DNA of 64,000 bases from Helopsaltes ochotensis. Lineage: Eukaryota; Chordata; Aves; Passeriformes; Locustellidae. The stretch's first letter is position 1; each line of letters begins with the position of its first letter. The notes under the pieces were generated by a model. That model worked only from the letters and a program-made list of their open reading frames with translations, was not told the origin of the DNA and ran no database searches. Positions 13,101-25,115 of this stretch are shown piece by piece. The stretch spans positions 1,978,794 to 2,042,793 of the forward strand of contig VXBM01000044.1 in NCBI GenBank assembly GCA_013400155.1. The letters run 5' to 3'. The position numbers and the translations under genes are program-made.

Positions 13101-15820
13101 CAAGATGTGTGACCAAATGTCGGACATTCCACTCAGAAGTCCAGATGAGCTCATCTCAGATAACTCACTGTGTTTCCATCTGGTTCAAATTTGAAGAAAA
13201 CTATTTAGTTGGAAGAAGAAAAATACATTTTGTATCATTTTAATGCTGAACAGATTTAGTGACATACTTGCTTATTTAATCTACGGCGTTGGAGAGTCTA
13301 ATGAACTGAGTAAGATACATATCTTGGCTCCAGTTCTGTTGTAGGATACACCAGAGAAGCCCCAATTGACTTAAATGGAATAGCATCTTTGTTAACGAGT
13401 GCAAAATATACTCCAGTGAAAAAAAGCCTACAGGCATGGTAGGAATATAAATACTTCAAACTATTGCAAATTACTTAACAGTTCAGCTGCATTTATGTCT
13501 TTATTTATGTCTTGTGTGTTCTTTTAGAGGAACAATACTGTTTAGTCAATAAAATCATCAATTTTTTTAATCTGAGGAATTTAGGCATGTAAATCCCTCT
13601 CCCAATAGCTGAAGAAATAATAGGTATGTAGGTTATCTGAATCTCTGGTGGGAGAGTGAAATCCAGTGTTGTGCTGGACATCCCATTCTGCTGTGTGTGT
13701 GCCAGAGGTTATCTTTGATATAATACGGCCCAACCTGGGGGGTGCCAAGCATCTATTAGATGTTCAGGGCCATCTTCTGCATTTCAGGATGATGGGCATT
13801 CTCAGGATGGTCCAAATATGCTTCCTTCTTTTTTGTAGTGAAAACACAGAGAGGCAATTGGCATAAAAAACAGATCTCCCCACAACGTAAACTTTATAGG
13901 GAAATTCATGGCTCCTTGTGACCTTACCTGGAGAAAGTACCAGGTAGCAGCAAATGCTGTAATTCCTCTTAAAATTACGTCACCATTGCAATAAAAAATA
14001 TTGTTCTGCCCATCTCCAGCTGCTTACTCATTCCCATTTCTAATCTATCCATTTTTCCTATCACATGTGATGAAAAAGGGAGAAGAACAGCTAAAGCTAT
14101 GCTGTTCTTTGTGTGGGAAGCGGTCATGCAGAAAAGATAAGGCGGGAAAGAGTGCATCAAGTGTGAGATCCATGTTTTCAGTGGCAGTTCCATTTTATGC
14201 TGATTAAAGCATGTCACAGTACACTTGAGGGTACATTTTCTGCTCTCAGAGGTGGACAGGACAGTTCAACAACAATAAGATCTCATTTTACTGTCTCTGT
14301 CTCAAGCGTCACCTACAGCTCAGTTGTTCTCATTTTTTTTCCATGCTAAATTATGCATATGAAACCCAAGTATTCTGCAAGTATTACTGCAGAAGAATAA
14401 ATAAAGAAGGATTCAGAAAAAAAAAGTGAGTCTAAGTTTTGTTTATGAGTTGGGCTCGTTGTAGAGTTCAGTTTTCTTAAATGTTATGATGACAATTTAC
14501 TTTTCTTTATTTGTGTTGTCATCAAAGTTGTGGCGTAAAAGACTTGATTCTTAAGCATCAAGACTGGAGCGCTGTTTTCAGTGCAACTGATGAGAGAAGT
14601 TTAGAGGGCTGCTTCTTTCCTCAAAAGATTATACAGTAATGAATTGTAGAGAGAATGTTTTTTGGGCACTCAACCATGAAACATTAAGAGTCTTTTGACA
14701 GTTCTTTTTTTGTCCAAAAATGTCATTTTGTTGCAGCAGTCAAACACTGAAATGTCAGTTAACCAAAATTTGGCAAAATAGCTTCTCCAGATGATATATG
14801 GAGGGAAGGAGAGACAAACTAAGAGAAAGGCCTTGGCTTTCTCCCAGCTGTGGAAAACCAAGTTTCCAACCCCAGTCTGGTTAGTGAGAGCTCTCCAGAG
14901 GAGTCTCGTCCATTCCTGGGGAGTGCAGCCACTGTGAACCTTATCTGGGGGCTTTGTCACAGAGTAGTGCTTTGTTTTCAGTGGAAAGGTCGCGGATTGC
15001 ATTCGCATGAATACAGAAACAAATTTTGAAACTAGAAGCAGTTTAATGAAACGGAATTCCAATTTTCCAGCCAGCCCTCCTTGCTTCGTTTTGTCATCAG
15101 CAGAACTCGATGGAAAAGGAAGTAAAATGAAGTGTTTGCTAAAAGGAAACAGACTCGAGGGAACATATTTGAAACAGATATAAATGCCAAATTTCCATTG
15201 CCATAAAATGCCACTTAGTGGCTGAGAAGTTCTGTCCCCTTCATCATGGACAATCTGAGGGTGAGAAATTTTCTTATGAAGATGCCAGAGCATATAACTG
15301 CCTTTTTAAATATCATATTGAGGCAGAAGCATGCATTCTGCCATGTGCACTGGTTGCAGCAATAACAGGCAGTCAATTAAGAAGGCAGAAGCAGAGGAGG
15401 GACATTTGCTCTGAGTTCTTTTCAATGAAGTACTTGGGCACAGATATTCACAGGTGTTAACATGATCTTCTCTTTTCTGACGTGATGACAAACAGTACCA
15501 CTAATAATCACTTGGACATTTTTGGAGACCTGGGCAAAGAAGGAAATGGAGTTAACCCTCCCTCTTTTTTCCTTTCCGTTTAGCTGCAGCAAGTTCTTGT
15601 GAACATTCCTTTACTCCTTTGTCCTGAATTTTTATGGTGATAACTGTACCTTTGGTAGAACAGAAGAGAGATAATTTTTTGACTCTTACTTAAAATTGAC
15701 TCCTAGTTTCTTGAGGACAACACAAGACAAAAAGTAATTCCATGAAGAGAGGGGGAGAATAGGACAGCAAAACAGCAAGAGTGCTTTTCTTAGTCTGCTT
15801 CCTCCAAGATTGCTGCTAGA

Positions 15821-15821
<1 letters not shown>
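7122..15821. other. Gene-poor AT-rich DNA
   Basis: About 8.7 kb of unique AT-rich sequence with no recognised gene or RNA. It has short homopolymers (for example A-runs near 10850) and homeodomain-like ATTA/TAAT-rich stretches, most evenly at about 10900-11110. The longest frame in this interval, 207 codons on the minus strand at 14670-15293, has no recognisable domain and is treated as chance; see findings. The remainder is intergenic or intronic by appearance. Confidence 0.55.

Positions 15822-15852
<31 letters not shown>
15822..15852. repeat. Poly(A) run, 31 A
   Basis: An uninterrupted run of 31 A residues. A run this long often marks the tail of a retrotransposed copy, but there is no AATAAA-type signal in the 30 bases before it and the upstream sequence does not resemble a known LINE, SINE or messenger RNA that I can recognise. 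A simple homopolymer expansion is as likely. Confidence 0.9.
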
Positions 15853-15855
<3 letters not shown>

Positions 15856-17783
15856 GCAGAAAGCTTTATCAGCCACTCTGAGCCCTGGTAAATTTACACT
15901 AGTGTTGAGCTGCCAAAGGCAGCTTTTGGTTATCTTGCTGGTTGCAGGATTGCAGCAGTGTTGCAAAAGAAACAGTTTAGGACAGACTAACTAAACAGAT
16001 GGCAAGAATAGAGAAAGATTACCTGAATTAAAGAAGGAAAAAGAGATAGCAGGGAGAGCCTGGGAAAAGTAACCTGAGCCTGACATGCTGGATATCATTC
16101 AGAAGTGAACAGAAACTAGTAGAAATAGAGTTATCTTTTGGATCCTTCCCATCAACTCTGTCTGCCCATATCATCTCTTAGCATTAAGAGAATTAAGGTT
16201 CAATAATGCCATAAAGATCCTTCAAGTCCCCGCATATAGTGGAGATTTTGTGCTACAAAGATACATCTGACTCCTTTCAGCCTTCTTGGAATCAAATTAT
16301 GGACACAGAACTGCAATAAGCAAAATAGGATTATTTTTTGTTGTTTGCCAAATAAGCCAAATTTCCCGCTCATCAATTTTGGAACATTTCTCCATTTTTA
16401 AAAATGTAATCTCACCAGAATTTCACTCAGCAAACGTTTTCCTCTGAAATTTTTAAGTTCTTTTGTCTGTAAGATTTCCTGACTTTAAAGAGTCTTTTGT
16501 ATAACAGGGGGACAGAGACTTTTTTTATTTGGACATTGATATGCAATATATCTTGTCAGTTTTGGATTAGGGGTTTTTGTCCAATGACTTAATCACTATG
16601 TTTCCCTGAAAAAGAAATAAACCAATATTTTACAAAGAGTTTTTCACTGTCCTCTAAAACATCTAATATTGTCAGCTATCAGGAAGGGCCCCTGAATGCT
16701 GTTACGCCAGCAACTCTGCAGCTTCTGGGATAGTGGTCAGTCAGTTTTTAAAGGCCTATTCCTCTCTCAAATATGCCTTGCAAAATATCTTGAAGCCATC
16801 TGATGGAAGTGGCATCACTGTGTAAGTGTCCCTGTGCTATGTGTCAGTCTCCTTAAAGATTTGTGATAAGCAGAAATAACTACAGAATATGTTCAGACAG
16901 TAGTCTTAATAGAATCAGTTTTAAGACACTACCCATGCCCTTGGCAGTGTATCCAGTACTCACAAAAGTGAATATGTGGTACAACAGAGTTCATCCTGGA
17001 TACTAGGAACTACCTGGAACCCTGGCTAAAAGCTGTTCAATTGTGTCCTCAGCCTCCATGTTGCTCTTCTCTCTGAAGGAAAGCAAGCATGGGCACACCA
17101 AGGCTTGCAGCAACCAGTTCTTTCTGCCATCATGTAAAAAAGGAGTAAGAAATCAGAACATTATGCAAAGAACTCTACAGGGAACACTAAGCAAAAATTG
17201 TTCTTCAGTTGGAAAAATGTCATCAGCAGATTTCCTCTTTTTGCTTCTGTAAATTGCAGCACTAGGAGAAGGAGGGGAGGGAGGACAGAAGTGGGCTTAT
17301 GGCAAAAATTTTATTGGCCATTTAAATGGTAGTCCAAACATATACTAGGAAGTCTTCTGTTAAGAAACTATTTTTTTCAGAGTAGTCTCATGTTTATCAA
17401 AGTTTAATGCTGGTTTTATGACACTATTTGCCTCAGTAACAAAATTCTGAAATTAAAATAGCCACCTTCTAGTGCATATTATCCCTTCACGGTGCAGAGG
17501 ACAAACTTGATGCAAGAAAACATCTATTTGGCAGTAATAAAAAAATCTTGTGTGACTTCAATTTGGATTTGCAAGGTATCTAATGCTGAACTCTAAAGAG
17601 AGTATAAAAGTAAGAACCAGCTTTTAAAAACAGAAAGGCTTGTCCCCAGGAGGGGTGACTTGAAATAGTAGTTCTATTTTAAATCTTACAGAGGAAGAGA
17701 AAGGCTCTATGACTTCCTTACCTTATGCAGTCGCAATATTGCATGAAATAATTAAAGGAAAATAGTGAGCCAATTCTCTGAAC

Positions 17784-17811
17784 CCTAAGTAACTAGGCTT
17801 AGTTACTTAGG
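17784..17811. repeat. Perfect inverted repeat, 12-bp stem, 4-base loop
   Basis: CCTAAGTAACTA at 17784-17795 is the exact reverse complement of TAGTTACTTAGG at 17800-17811, with GGCT between them. The pairing stops at once outside these positions (C at 17783 faces A at 17812). It is too short for a microRNA precursor, and no T-run follows that would suggest a polymerase III terminator. It could be a cruciform-prone site or a dimeric protein-binding site. Confidence 0.9.
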
Positions 17812-20800
17812 AACAGAAACTTGAGAACTGTTGATAAAAATTGGGAACTCTTCAAGGACTGCTGCTTTGTCTACACACAGCATAAAGGAGAAGTAAAAGG
17901 AAACAAGACTAAGTTACAATACAACATATACAGGTGACAAATACAAGTCAAAAGAATAAACAGCCTGTTTAGAGACAAGTCTGTTCTGTGTTTGCAATGG
18001 AGCAGGAGCACATTCTTTTGGCTGGGCAGCAAATAGTGTCACACTGTACCATCAGCTGCCTGTGCACAGATGCGAGTGCCATCAGCATGGCATGTCAGAC
18101 ACAGGGACTGAAGCATCAGTCTGGCATGTGCTGAGTTTATGGGAGGAAATCTGAAAACTATTCAACAGGCCTGATTAAGTCATATTTGCAGCCCTGTCAC
18201 TGCAAGTTACCTATCTATGCATCTAGCTGGCTAGATGACTTGCCACCTTTCTACTCTCCTCTCTTGCAACAGTAAAGGTGAAATGGAAGGAGAGCAACTA
18301 AAAAAATCACAAACCAGAAAAAACACTGGAGAATCCAAAAGCTGTTGCAGAAGGGAGATTATTTTGAAATGTTGTCTATGAAAATATTAACACTTTTCCC
18401 TGGCTCTAGTGAGTGCATGAAACAGAACTGCTGTGTTCTGGTGCTTCCTACTCCATTCAGCTTGCAGCCAAGGACAAGTATAGATGACTGTTTCTGCTTA
18501 TGGATTTTTTTGACAGGTTCAGTCTTCATCTTTTTATTTCCATTGGAAATCCACACAGAGCAAACCATAAAATTTCCAAGCATCTCCTTAGTAACTGACA
18601 TTTAAAACACAAAAATCTCAACACTGAACTCATTACTTGCTCTCTGCCCACCCAAACTCCCAATGATACAGAGGATTCTAAGAAAAGGAAGTGGAATGTG
18701 CTAAGTATGGTCCAAGAGAGGGATCAGACCCATGAAGACCTAAATCTAGGAGAGAAGCTGATCAAATGAAGGTCTAGCAGAGGAACTGACTCTCAGCTGC
18801 TGTATCCATGCTGTTGTGAACACTACTTTTTCTCTCACTGCAACAAAGCTCTAATAACAGTACTATCTAACTTCCACTTTTTGTGTTTTCATTGGAGAAA
18901 AGAAAATGCCAAAAGGAAATTCTTTTGCTTATGGCCAAGTAATGCTATTCAAAAATCCTGCGTTAGAAGAAGGTTGCTAAAATCCCTTTGGAATCTCTCT
19001 ACAGTGTTTCTGTACAAAGACAGCACAGCATTATGTTAAATCACCATGGCTGAATGATCTCTGCAATCCATGACAGAGGGAAAATATATTGATCATATGG
19101 GTTGAATCACAATAGATAGGAAAGACTAATAAATAATATATCCTTTTTAGTTAGGAATCTTTCTGTCTCAGGTACTCAAAAAGTCAAGTAAATTCATGTA
19201 AACATTTTACATCTGGGCAGACTTAAAAAGGTATCAGTACAGAATATTTAAAAGTTGTGGCTTCCTAGGGGAAATTCAATAATTTTAAAGGGCCAAAACA
19301 TTGAAGCCAGTAGGATTTTCCTCTGTAGAATCAGAATCAAACAAAAGAGCCCCAACTCTCCCCTCAACTATTGATGACAGGCACCAGAGCTCTGCAAAGG
19401 AAAATAGAAAAAGAGCACTAATGAATTTTGAAATGAACTTGCCAAGTTGCAATACTGTCTTCATTTAAGTCTCTTCTAAGAATTTTTCCAAGGTATTAAC
19501 AGGAAAAAAATAGCTTATGAAAACAGTAGTATAATTTCAGTGGAGCCATTGACATACCCAGGAGCCCAAGTCAAAGCTTTTTCATGTGAGTGAGAGTCTC
19601 CATAGCCACTGGCAGAACAGCAGACATTTCATCGGTTTAGGGAGAGTTTGGCAAACACACGTGGCTACAGTTGCTTTCTCTGCCCCAGCTTCCTCTGGAA
19701 GTCTTCACTACTTTTTTGGATGGTCCTTTCAGTTCCTTTGGGTACCTTTCCATTCAGCGATGACCAAGCCAGCTCTAAACCTTTTCATACCAAGACAATT
19801 TCTAAAGCCAAATTTCAGATACTGAAAGAGTCCCTTAATGAGAAATCCTGGTTTCTGGAAGCAGGATAATCTCATTTGCAAGGCATAGGTTGCTTTCCAG
19901 CAGGGCTGACTAGCTGAGCAAGCATGGCGCTTAGCTTCCCAGTGTCTGTTTTGATGCTACGTGGTTGAAACTGGGTTGATTTCTGTGTCCCTGCACTGGG
20001 CTGCTTAGTTATAAGCACTTAGTCTCAGTTCTTCATGTGTAAAATGAAAGCAGTAATAACTTCCTCCTGCCATGCACACACGTAAAGGAGAAAATGTTAG
20101 AAGATGGAAGAGCATGTGGGTGTTTCTTGTAAAGGTTAGTAGACCTGTCTAGTATCTGAGATCTCTCTGACAACTTCATGATTTTTGAACCTGATCAGTG
20201 CCAAATGGCCATGTGATTTCATAATTTTATCCCCAGTCCTGCTTTTATCCTGTTTCCCTCCTATTAGTCACATCCTTGCTTGGACAGCACAATAGTTCTG
20301 AGGGATGATGAGAAATGGGAGTGACAGGCTATCACAGAGCTGGTGCTGGGGCCCTGTGAGTTACAGAACACCTTAAATGCATTGAAAAGCTGACTGGATC
20401 AGAAGCTTTCCAGCCTCTTCCTTTTTCTGCTGCTACCACAGAATGCTGTGAGGTGGGATATGTTAAGATCTATCATAAAACTCAGATGAACCTGACCATT
20501 TCATATGTTTCTACTGCTAGATTGTACTGCCACTCAAAGTAGTGACACTAGACAGGAGGATGTAATTGAGTTGCTTGCTAAATTAGGAGGTTGGATACAC
20601 ATACTGACTGGCTCTGTATGTGAACAAAGCAATATGCAGTCCTACAAATCAAGGGGAAAAAAGCTTTTGAAGATTGCTGCAAGTGCAGGCAAAACTCTGT
20701 ATCCCCTCTCCCCTTGCTTGGGTAAGATGTTTCAGACATAATATATATTCCACATGCTACTGACTCATTTTCCTTCTCTTGAAAAGATAACTTTTAAAGC

Positions 20801-22794
20801 AAAATTTCAGTCTTTGAAAGCAAGTCCCTGCCCTTTTATATTTAGCTAAAGTAAACTACTTCTCTAAAATATATCTGAATTTCTCTGCAGTGGGTTTGTG
20901 GAGGTTATATGACAGATCTGACAGTCATAGCGAAAGAGGAATATGACCTGCTCCATACATGAACCAGGAAGTCTGCTCTTTACGTATCTGGTGAATTTCA
21001 GATGAAAGAGCTGAATAAGTTCCTTTTTCCACTTCAAGCTAAAGAAACAAAGTTTAGCCCAAAAGCCTGAGGGGTACAGAGGAATGGGCATAAAGTAGGA
21101 GAATGTCAGTTCTGTGGCTCAGGAGGTCAAAGTGCTGCAAAATCATTGCAAGCTGATACTGTAAACCGCGTCCAACAAAAGTCCTGCAAGTGCTTATTAT
21201 ACTATTTAAACAAACTCTTTAATGATTTTGCACTCTCTGCTTCTTACCCACTTACTTCATAATAGCTCTTTTAGCAATACATTTTCTAAAGAAGAGGTCT
21301 TTACATAAGAATTGTTAATTTAACAACCCCAGCCTGGTGCTACAAAAAAGCAGGAGCTATGTAATTTTACAATTTCCCTGCCCTTCCTGCCTAGTTTTGA
21401 GAAATCTCATATTGGAGGGTGAAAAGACTATGCTTTTACTCTCTATTTCTAGCTTTTTTTGCTCTGTGAGACATACGGCTACAGTTTTGGGCCTGTAAAG
21501 AAAATCCGAATGTCTCTGTGGATATGTTTCCATTGTACAGGAGGTACATCCTGTGAAGCACCTCAAGGTAGCTGTTTTCTAGTTCTTCACTTCAAGCATG
21601 TGGCTAAAGTGTGTGTTGGCTCCCACCTGCCCATGAATCTCCTCAAGGAGCTGGGGGGCAGACAGTGAGCACCTGACTCTCTCTGAACGGTGACCTGGCA
21701 GGTGTGTGTGCTGGTTGACATGTCTTTAGCATGGCTGGGGAAACAATGTCTCGTAGTTGTGGGCCTTTGATGAAGATCGTAAGGTTGAATGATAATCTCA
21801 TTGATTATTTTGACCTTTTAGCAGGAGGATGGAGCTAAGTGGTGGAATTCAGTATGGAATTACTGAGAAGACAAGTAATTGAGTTGGCTGGGAGTTTCTG
21901 TAGCTGGCATTGCTTCAACAGCTTCTACAACAGGGCAGTTCTTGTTTTTACCTTTCGAGACTGATCTCAAGAAAATTGGAGGGAACTCAAAAAGAATCCA
22001 AGGCAATGGTTGAAGATTTGGAGGATATACAAAGACTCAAAGGAGCTCAACCTACATATTAGGCATGTAATAAATTTGGGAGAGAATCTGCAAGTTGTGC
22101 TCATTGAAGAAGAAAGAATTTGATGATAAAGGGCTTTCTGACCAATAGATACAAGTGCAAGACCTAGATGTGATCTGAGGCCTCCCCTAAAAGTCCATCA
22201 AAACAGCAAGTTTTTCCTATCACTTTGGTCCAACTGAGATTGTGGAGGGAACTGTTGCTTCTGCTGAAGGCAGTTCAGGCCCTGCCTCCAGCAAGATGGG
22301 CTCTGGCCAAAGCCCCGCTCTGGCCTTGGTGGCAATGACACTATTGCATCGATGCACTGTGCATTGGAGAAGAAGCCAGACAAGATACTACACAGCTGAC
22401 AAGTCACCTGTGAATTCCTGGGGGTCTTTTAAGAAGTCTCGGTTGGTTTTAGTCTCACAAACAGGGCCTGGTAAATAAGTTTTTAAAATATCCATTAGGA
22501 TTGAGCAAACGGGAGCTAAAGAAGTAAGGTCTAAAAGGGGAAACATTTCATTTTTGCTCTTGGAGAAGGAACTTCTTTTTTCTTTCCACTTTTGGGTGCT
22601 CTGATAGTTGAATATGGCAACCTGTGTCAGAGACAGAAATCCCACGGTACAGCTTGTTCCTACAGGTGTCAGACAAATTCTGAAGCAGTAAGGAGATTAT
22701 TTCTGTTCTCATTATAATTTAGAAGCACCGTTTCAGGTAAAAATGGTTAGAGAATTTCATCTCTCTGGCCAAACTTAGAATAAAATGTTAAAGA

Positions 22795-22819
22795 ATCTGT
22801 TATCAAACTGATAACAGAT
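22795..22819. repeat. Perfect inverted repeat, 10-bp stem, 5-base loop
   Basis: ATCTGTTATC at 22795-22804 is the exact reverse complement of GATAACAGAT at 22810-22819, with AAACT between. Each arm contains a GATA-family core (GATAAC, and TTATC on the other strand), so the site holds two inverted GATA-like motifs. It is not long enough to suggest a known structured RNA. Confidence 0.88.
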
Positions 22820-23988
22820 CCTGCCATCAAAATTAGCATTGATCAAACTTCAGACAGCAGACTCTGAATGACTTCAGCAACAGTTGGACTTACAAAAGTC
22901 TGAAATGACTGAAATTTTTCTTGCAAAGTGAAAAAACCCAGCCACTTACTTGTAGAATATTTTCTCTCCTTTTCTTGAAATTATTAGATCTGGCAATGCA
23001 TTAGATACATTTAACTGAGTGTACACTATAAAGGATTCCTGGAATAATGAAGGAATTTATAGGAAAATGCTATCACAAAGTCCTCAAAGGAACTAGTAAA
23101 AGTGGCTCCAGTGATGCATCATTTTGCTCTTCTTATCCTTATGTAAGTCAACACAGAGTAGAGTTTTGTCTCTCTTGTATTACCTTAAGAAATAATTAAT
23201 CTGGATGTTAAAAATAAAGAAAATATCGTTGGTTCTGGGGAGGTGAGAGTAAGGGATGATTCCCAGACAATACAGATACATTAATTATAATTCTTAATAT
23301 ATATAAAATCAAGGGCCAAAAATAGTGACCAGAGAACCACAGACAATATATTTAGTCATTATTAGATGAGAATGAGAAATAAGGGAATAATTCAGAAAAT
23401 CTAGAAATGTTCAGTAAGTTCTTTTCTAGGGGATGGGGAATGCAACACTGTATTCACATGATCTGCTGATGAAATACTACGCAGTATAGCAGTTCTCAAG
23501 GCATTTGTATTCAACACATAGAAATAGGAGCTTTCTACTTCTCATTTATCCCACCAGTCTTGGGCTCCTCTCAGGACAGACTAAGTCATTTTCCAAAAAT
23601 CCCTAAAGACAGAGGAGATGAACTCCATCCTCTGGGTCAAAGAACATAAATTTCTGTTGTAAAGTGGCATTCCTCCATGAGGGCACAGTAAAAAACCCCA
23701 CAAATGAAAAGGCTACTCAGTCACAGATGCAGTCAGAGGAACAAAGTGACCTGAGTGCAAAAAGGGACAAGTAATCTCAGGATGAATCAGGTGAGGAAAG
23801 TTTTTTCTTAAAATTGGGAAAATATTAGTGATATTTGTGAAGAGTATTGGTAAGATACTATCTGGAAAATTTGTTCACTCATGTTTGAGAGTTCAAACTT
23901 GTGCATGAGTAAAGCAGGCACCTGGATGAAATGGAGAAAATTGCTCTGGTAGAGCAGGCATGAAGGAGCTTGTCTTGTTTATAATAGC

Positions 23989-24011
23989 AAAAAAAAAAAA
24001 AAGAAAAAAAA
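23989..24011. repeat. A-rich homopolymer tract
   Basis: Fourteen A residues, one G, then eight A residues. No poly(A) signal is present just upstream and no recognisable retrotransposon precedes it, so it is recorded only as low-complexity sequence. Confidence 0.85.
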
Positions 24012-24120
24012 GCCTGGGATATGATATGATTGCTTGATTGCTTTTTGGAAGTACATCAGAGGGCTGAGCACCGTGAGAGGAGAAAGATATGTGAACTAAC
24101 AGCATCTACAGGAAATGGAA

Positions 24121-24158
24121 GATCGGTAGGTAGATGGATAGATGTATAAATAGATAGT
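24121..24158. repeat. Degenerate (TAGA)n microsatellite
   Basis: The stretch is made of imperfect TAGA/TAGG/TGGA units with several substitutions, which marks an old, decayed tetranucleotide array. It is unlikely to be strongly length-variable in its present state. Confidence 0.7.
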
Positions 24159-25088
24159 CACTTTCAACGTGACTCTTTCCTGTAGCACTGGTATCAGAGG
24201 CTCAAAGAGTTGGAAGCTGAAACTAGAAAAACTGAATTCAAAACCAGACGGAAATTTTAGCTGTGATGATAATTGTAACAATTCATCAGTTTGCAGAGGA
24301 TTCTGTCTCAGTGGAAACTTTGAAATTAAAATGGCACATATTCTCTAACAGATATATTTTTATTCATTCCTGGGGCTGCCCTTGAATCAGAACTGATTCA
24401 TGTGCATCGTATGGCTCTTATTTCGCCGTGTGTCAACCAGGTAATTCTCAGAGTGCCTAAAATCTTGTTGCTGTTACTCTATGTTTTTACTTGAGAGCTC
24501 CTTTTAAATTGCAAGAATAATGTAGATCAGATTCATTGGAAATAAAAATAGGGTCCTATGCTTTAGCACTTCTATGAAACAGAAACACATTTTTTTATCT
24601 GTCTTTAATCTGCCTTTTTGAATGGTTTTATTTCATACATGTTGATAGCTCAGCAGAAGGCTGTTGTTAGCTCACAATAATAGATAGCCTCTAGGTTAAC
24701 TTCTGGAAGTAACTTTGGAAACTATTTTTCAGGCAATGCTCCAAGAAAAAGAGGCACATGTTGAGGAACTGACATAACTTTTTAACACCACAACCAGCAT
24801 ATTTCTTCATGCAAACCCAGCCAAAACAAGTTGCCAACATCAATATTGATCTAGTCCTTCATCCAATCAACAAATGCCATTGTTTATAAGATATAACTTT
24901 TCTTGGTTAAAGTTCAAAGCAAAATGCCAAGGATTTGCAAAACTATTAAAATGAGAGGATTTAAGTTTCCAGAAACTCTGGCTTGCTTTCAGTCTCAGTG
25001 GGTATTCTGAGCCATCAGAAACTATCCAAAGAACCTCTGCAGTTTTTATATAGAACCTAATGGTGAAATGACAGCAAAGAGAACGTGA

Positions 25089-25115
25089 GTGCATGCACAC
25101 ATGCATATGTGTGTG
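25089..25115. repeat. Alternating purine-pyrimidine tract
   Basis: All 27 bases alternate purine and pyrimidine (mostly GT/CA/AT steps), and the middle contains the inverted repeat CACACAT / ATGTGTG with a 4-base loop. Sequences of this kind can adopt Z-DNA under negative supercoiling; here the TA and AT steps make that weaker than in a pure (GT)n array. Confidence 0.75.

Larger units (their letters stand above)
15853..23988. other. Unique AT-rich DNA with two perfect short hairpins
   Basis: No gene was recognised in about 8.1 kb. The notable structures are perfect inverted repeats: a 12-bp stem with a 4-base loop at 17784-17811, an 8-bp stem with a 2-base loop at 18220-18237, and a 10-bp stem with a 5-base loop at 22795-22819. 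There is also a purine-rich patch with several G runs near 17262-17285. Frames are short and carry no known motif. Confidence 0.55.
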
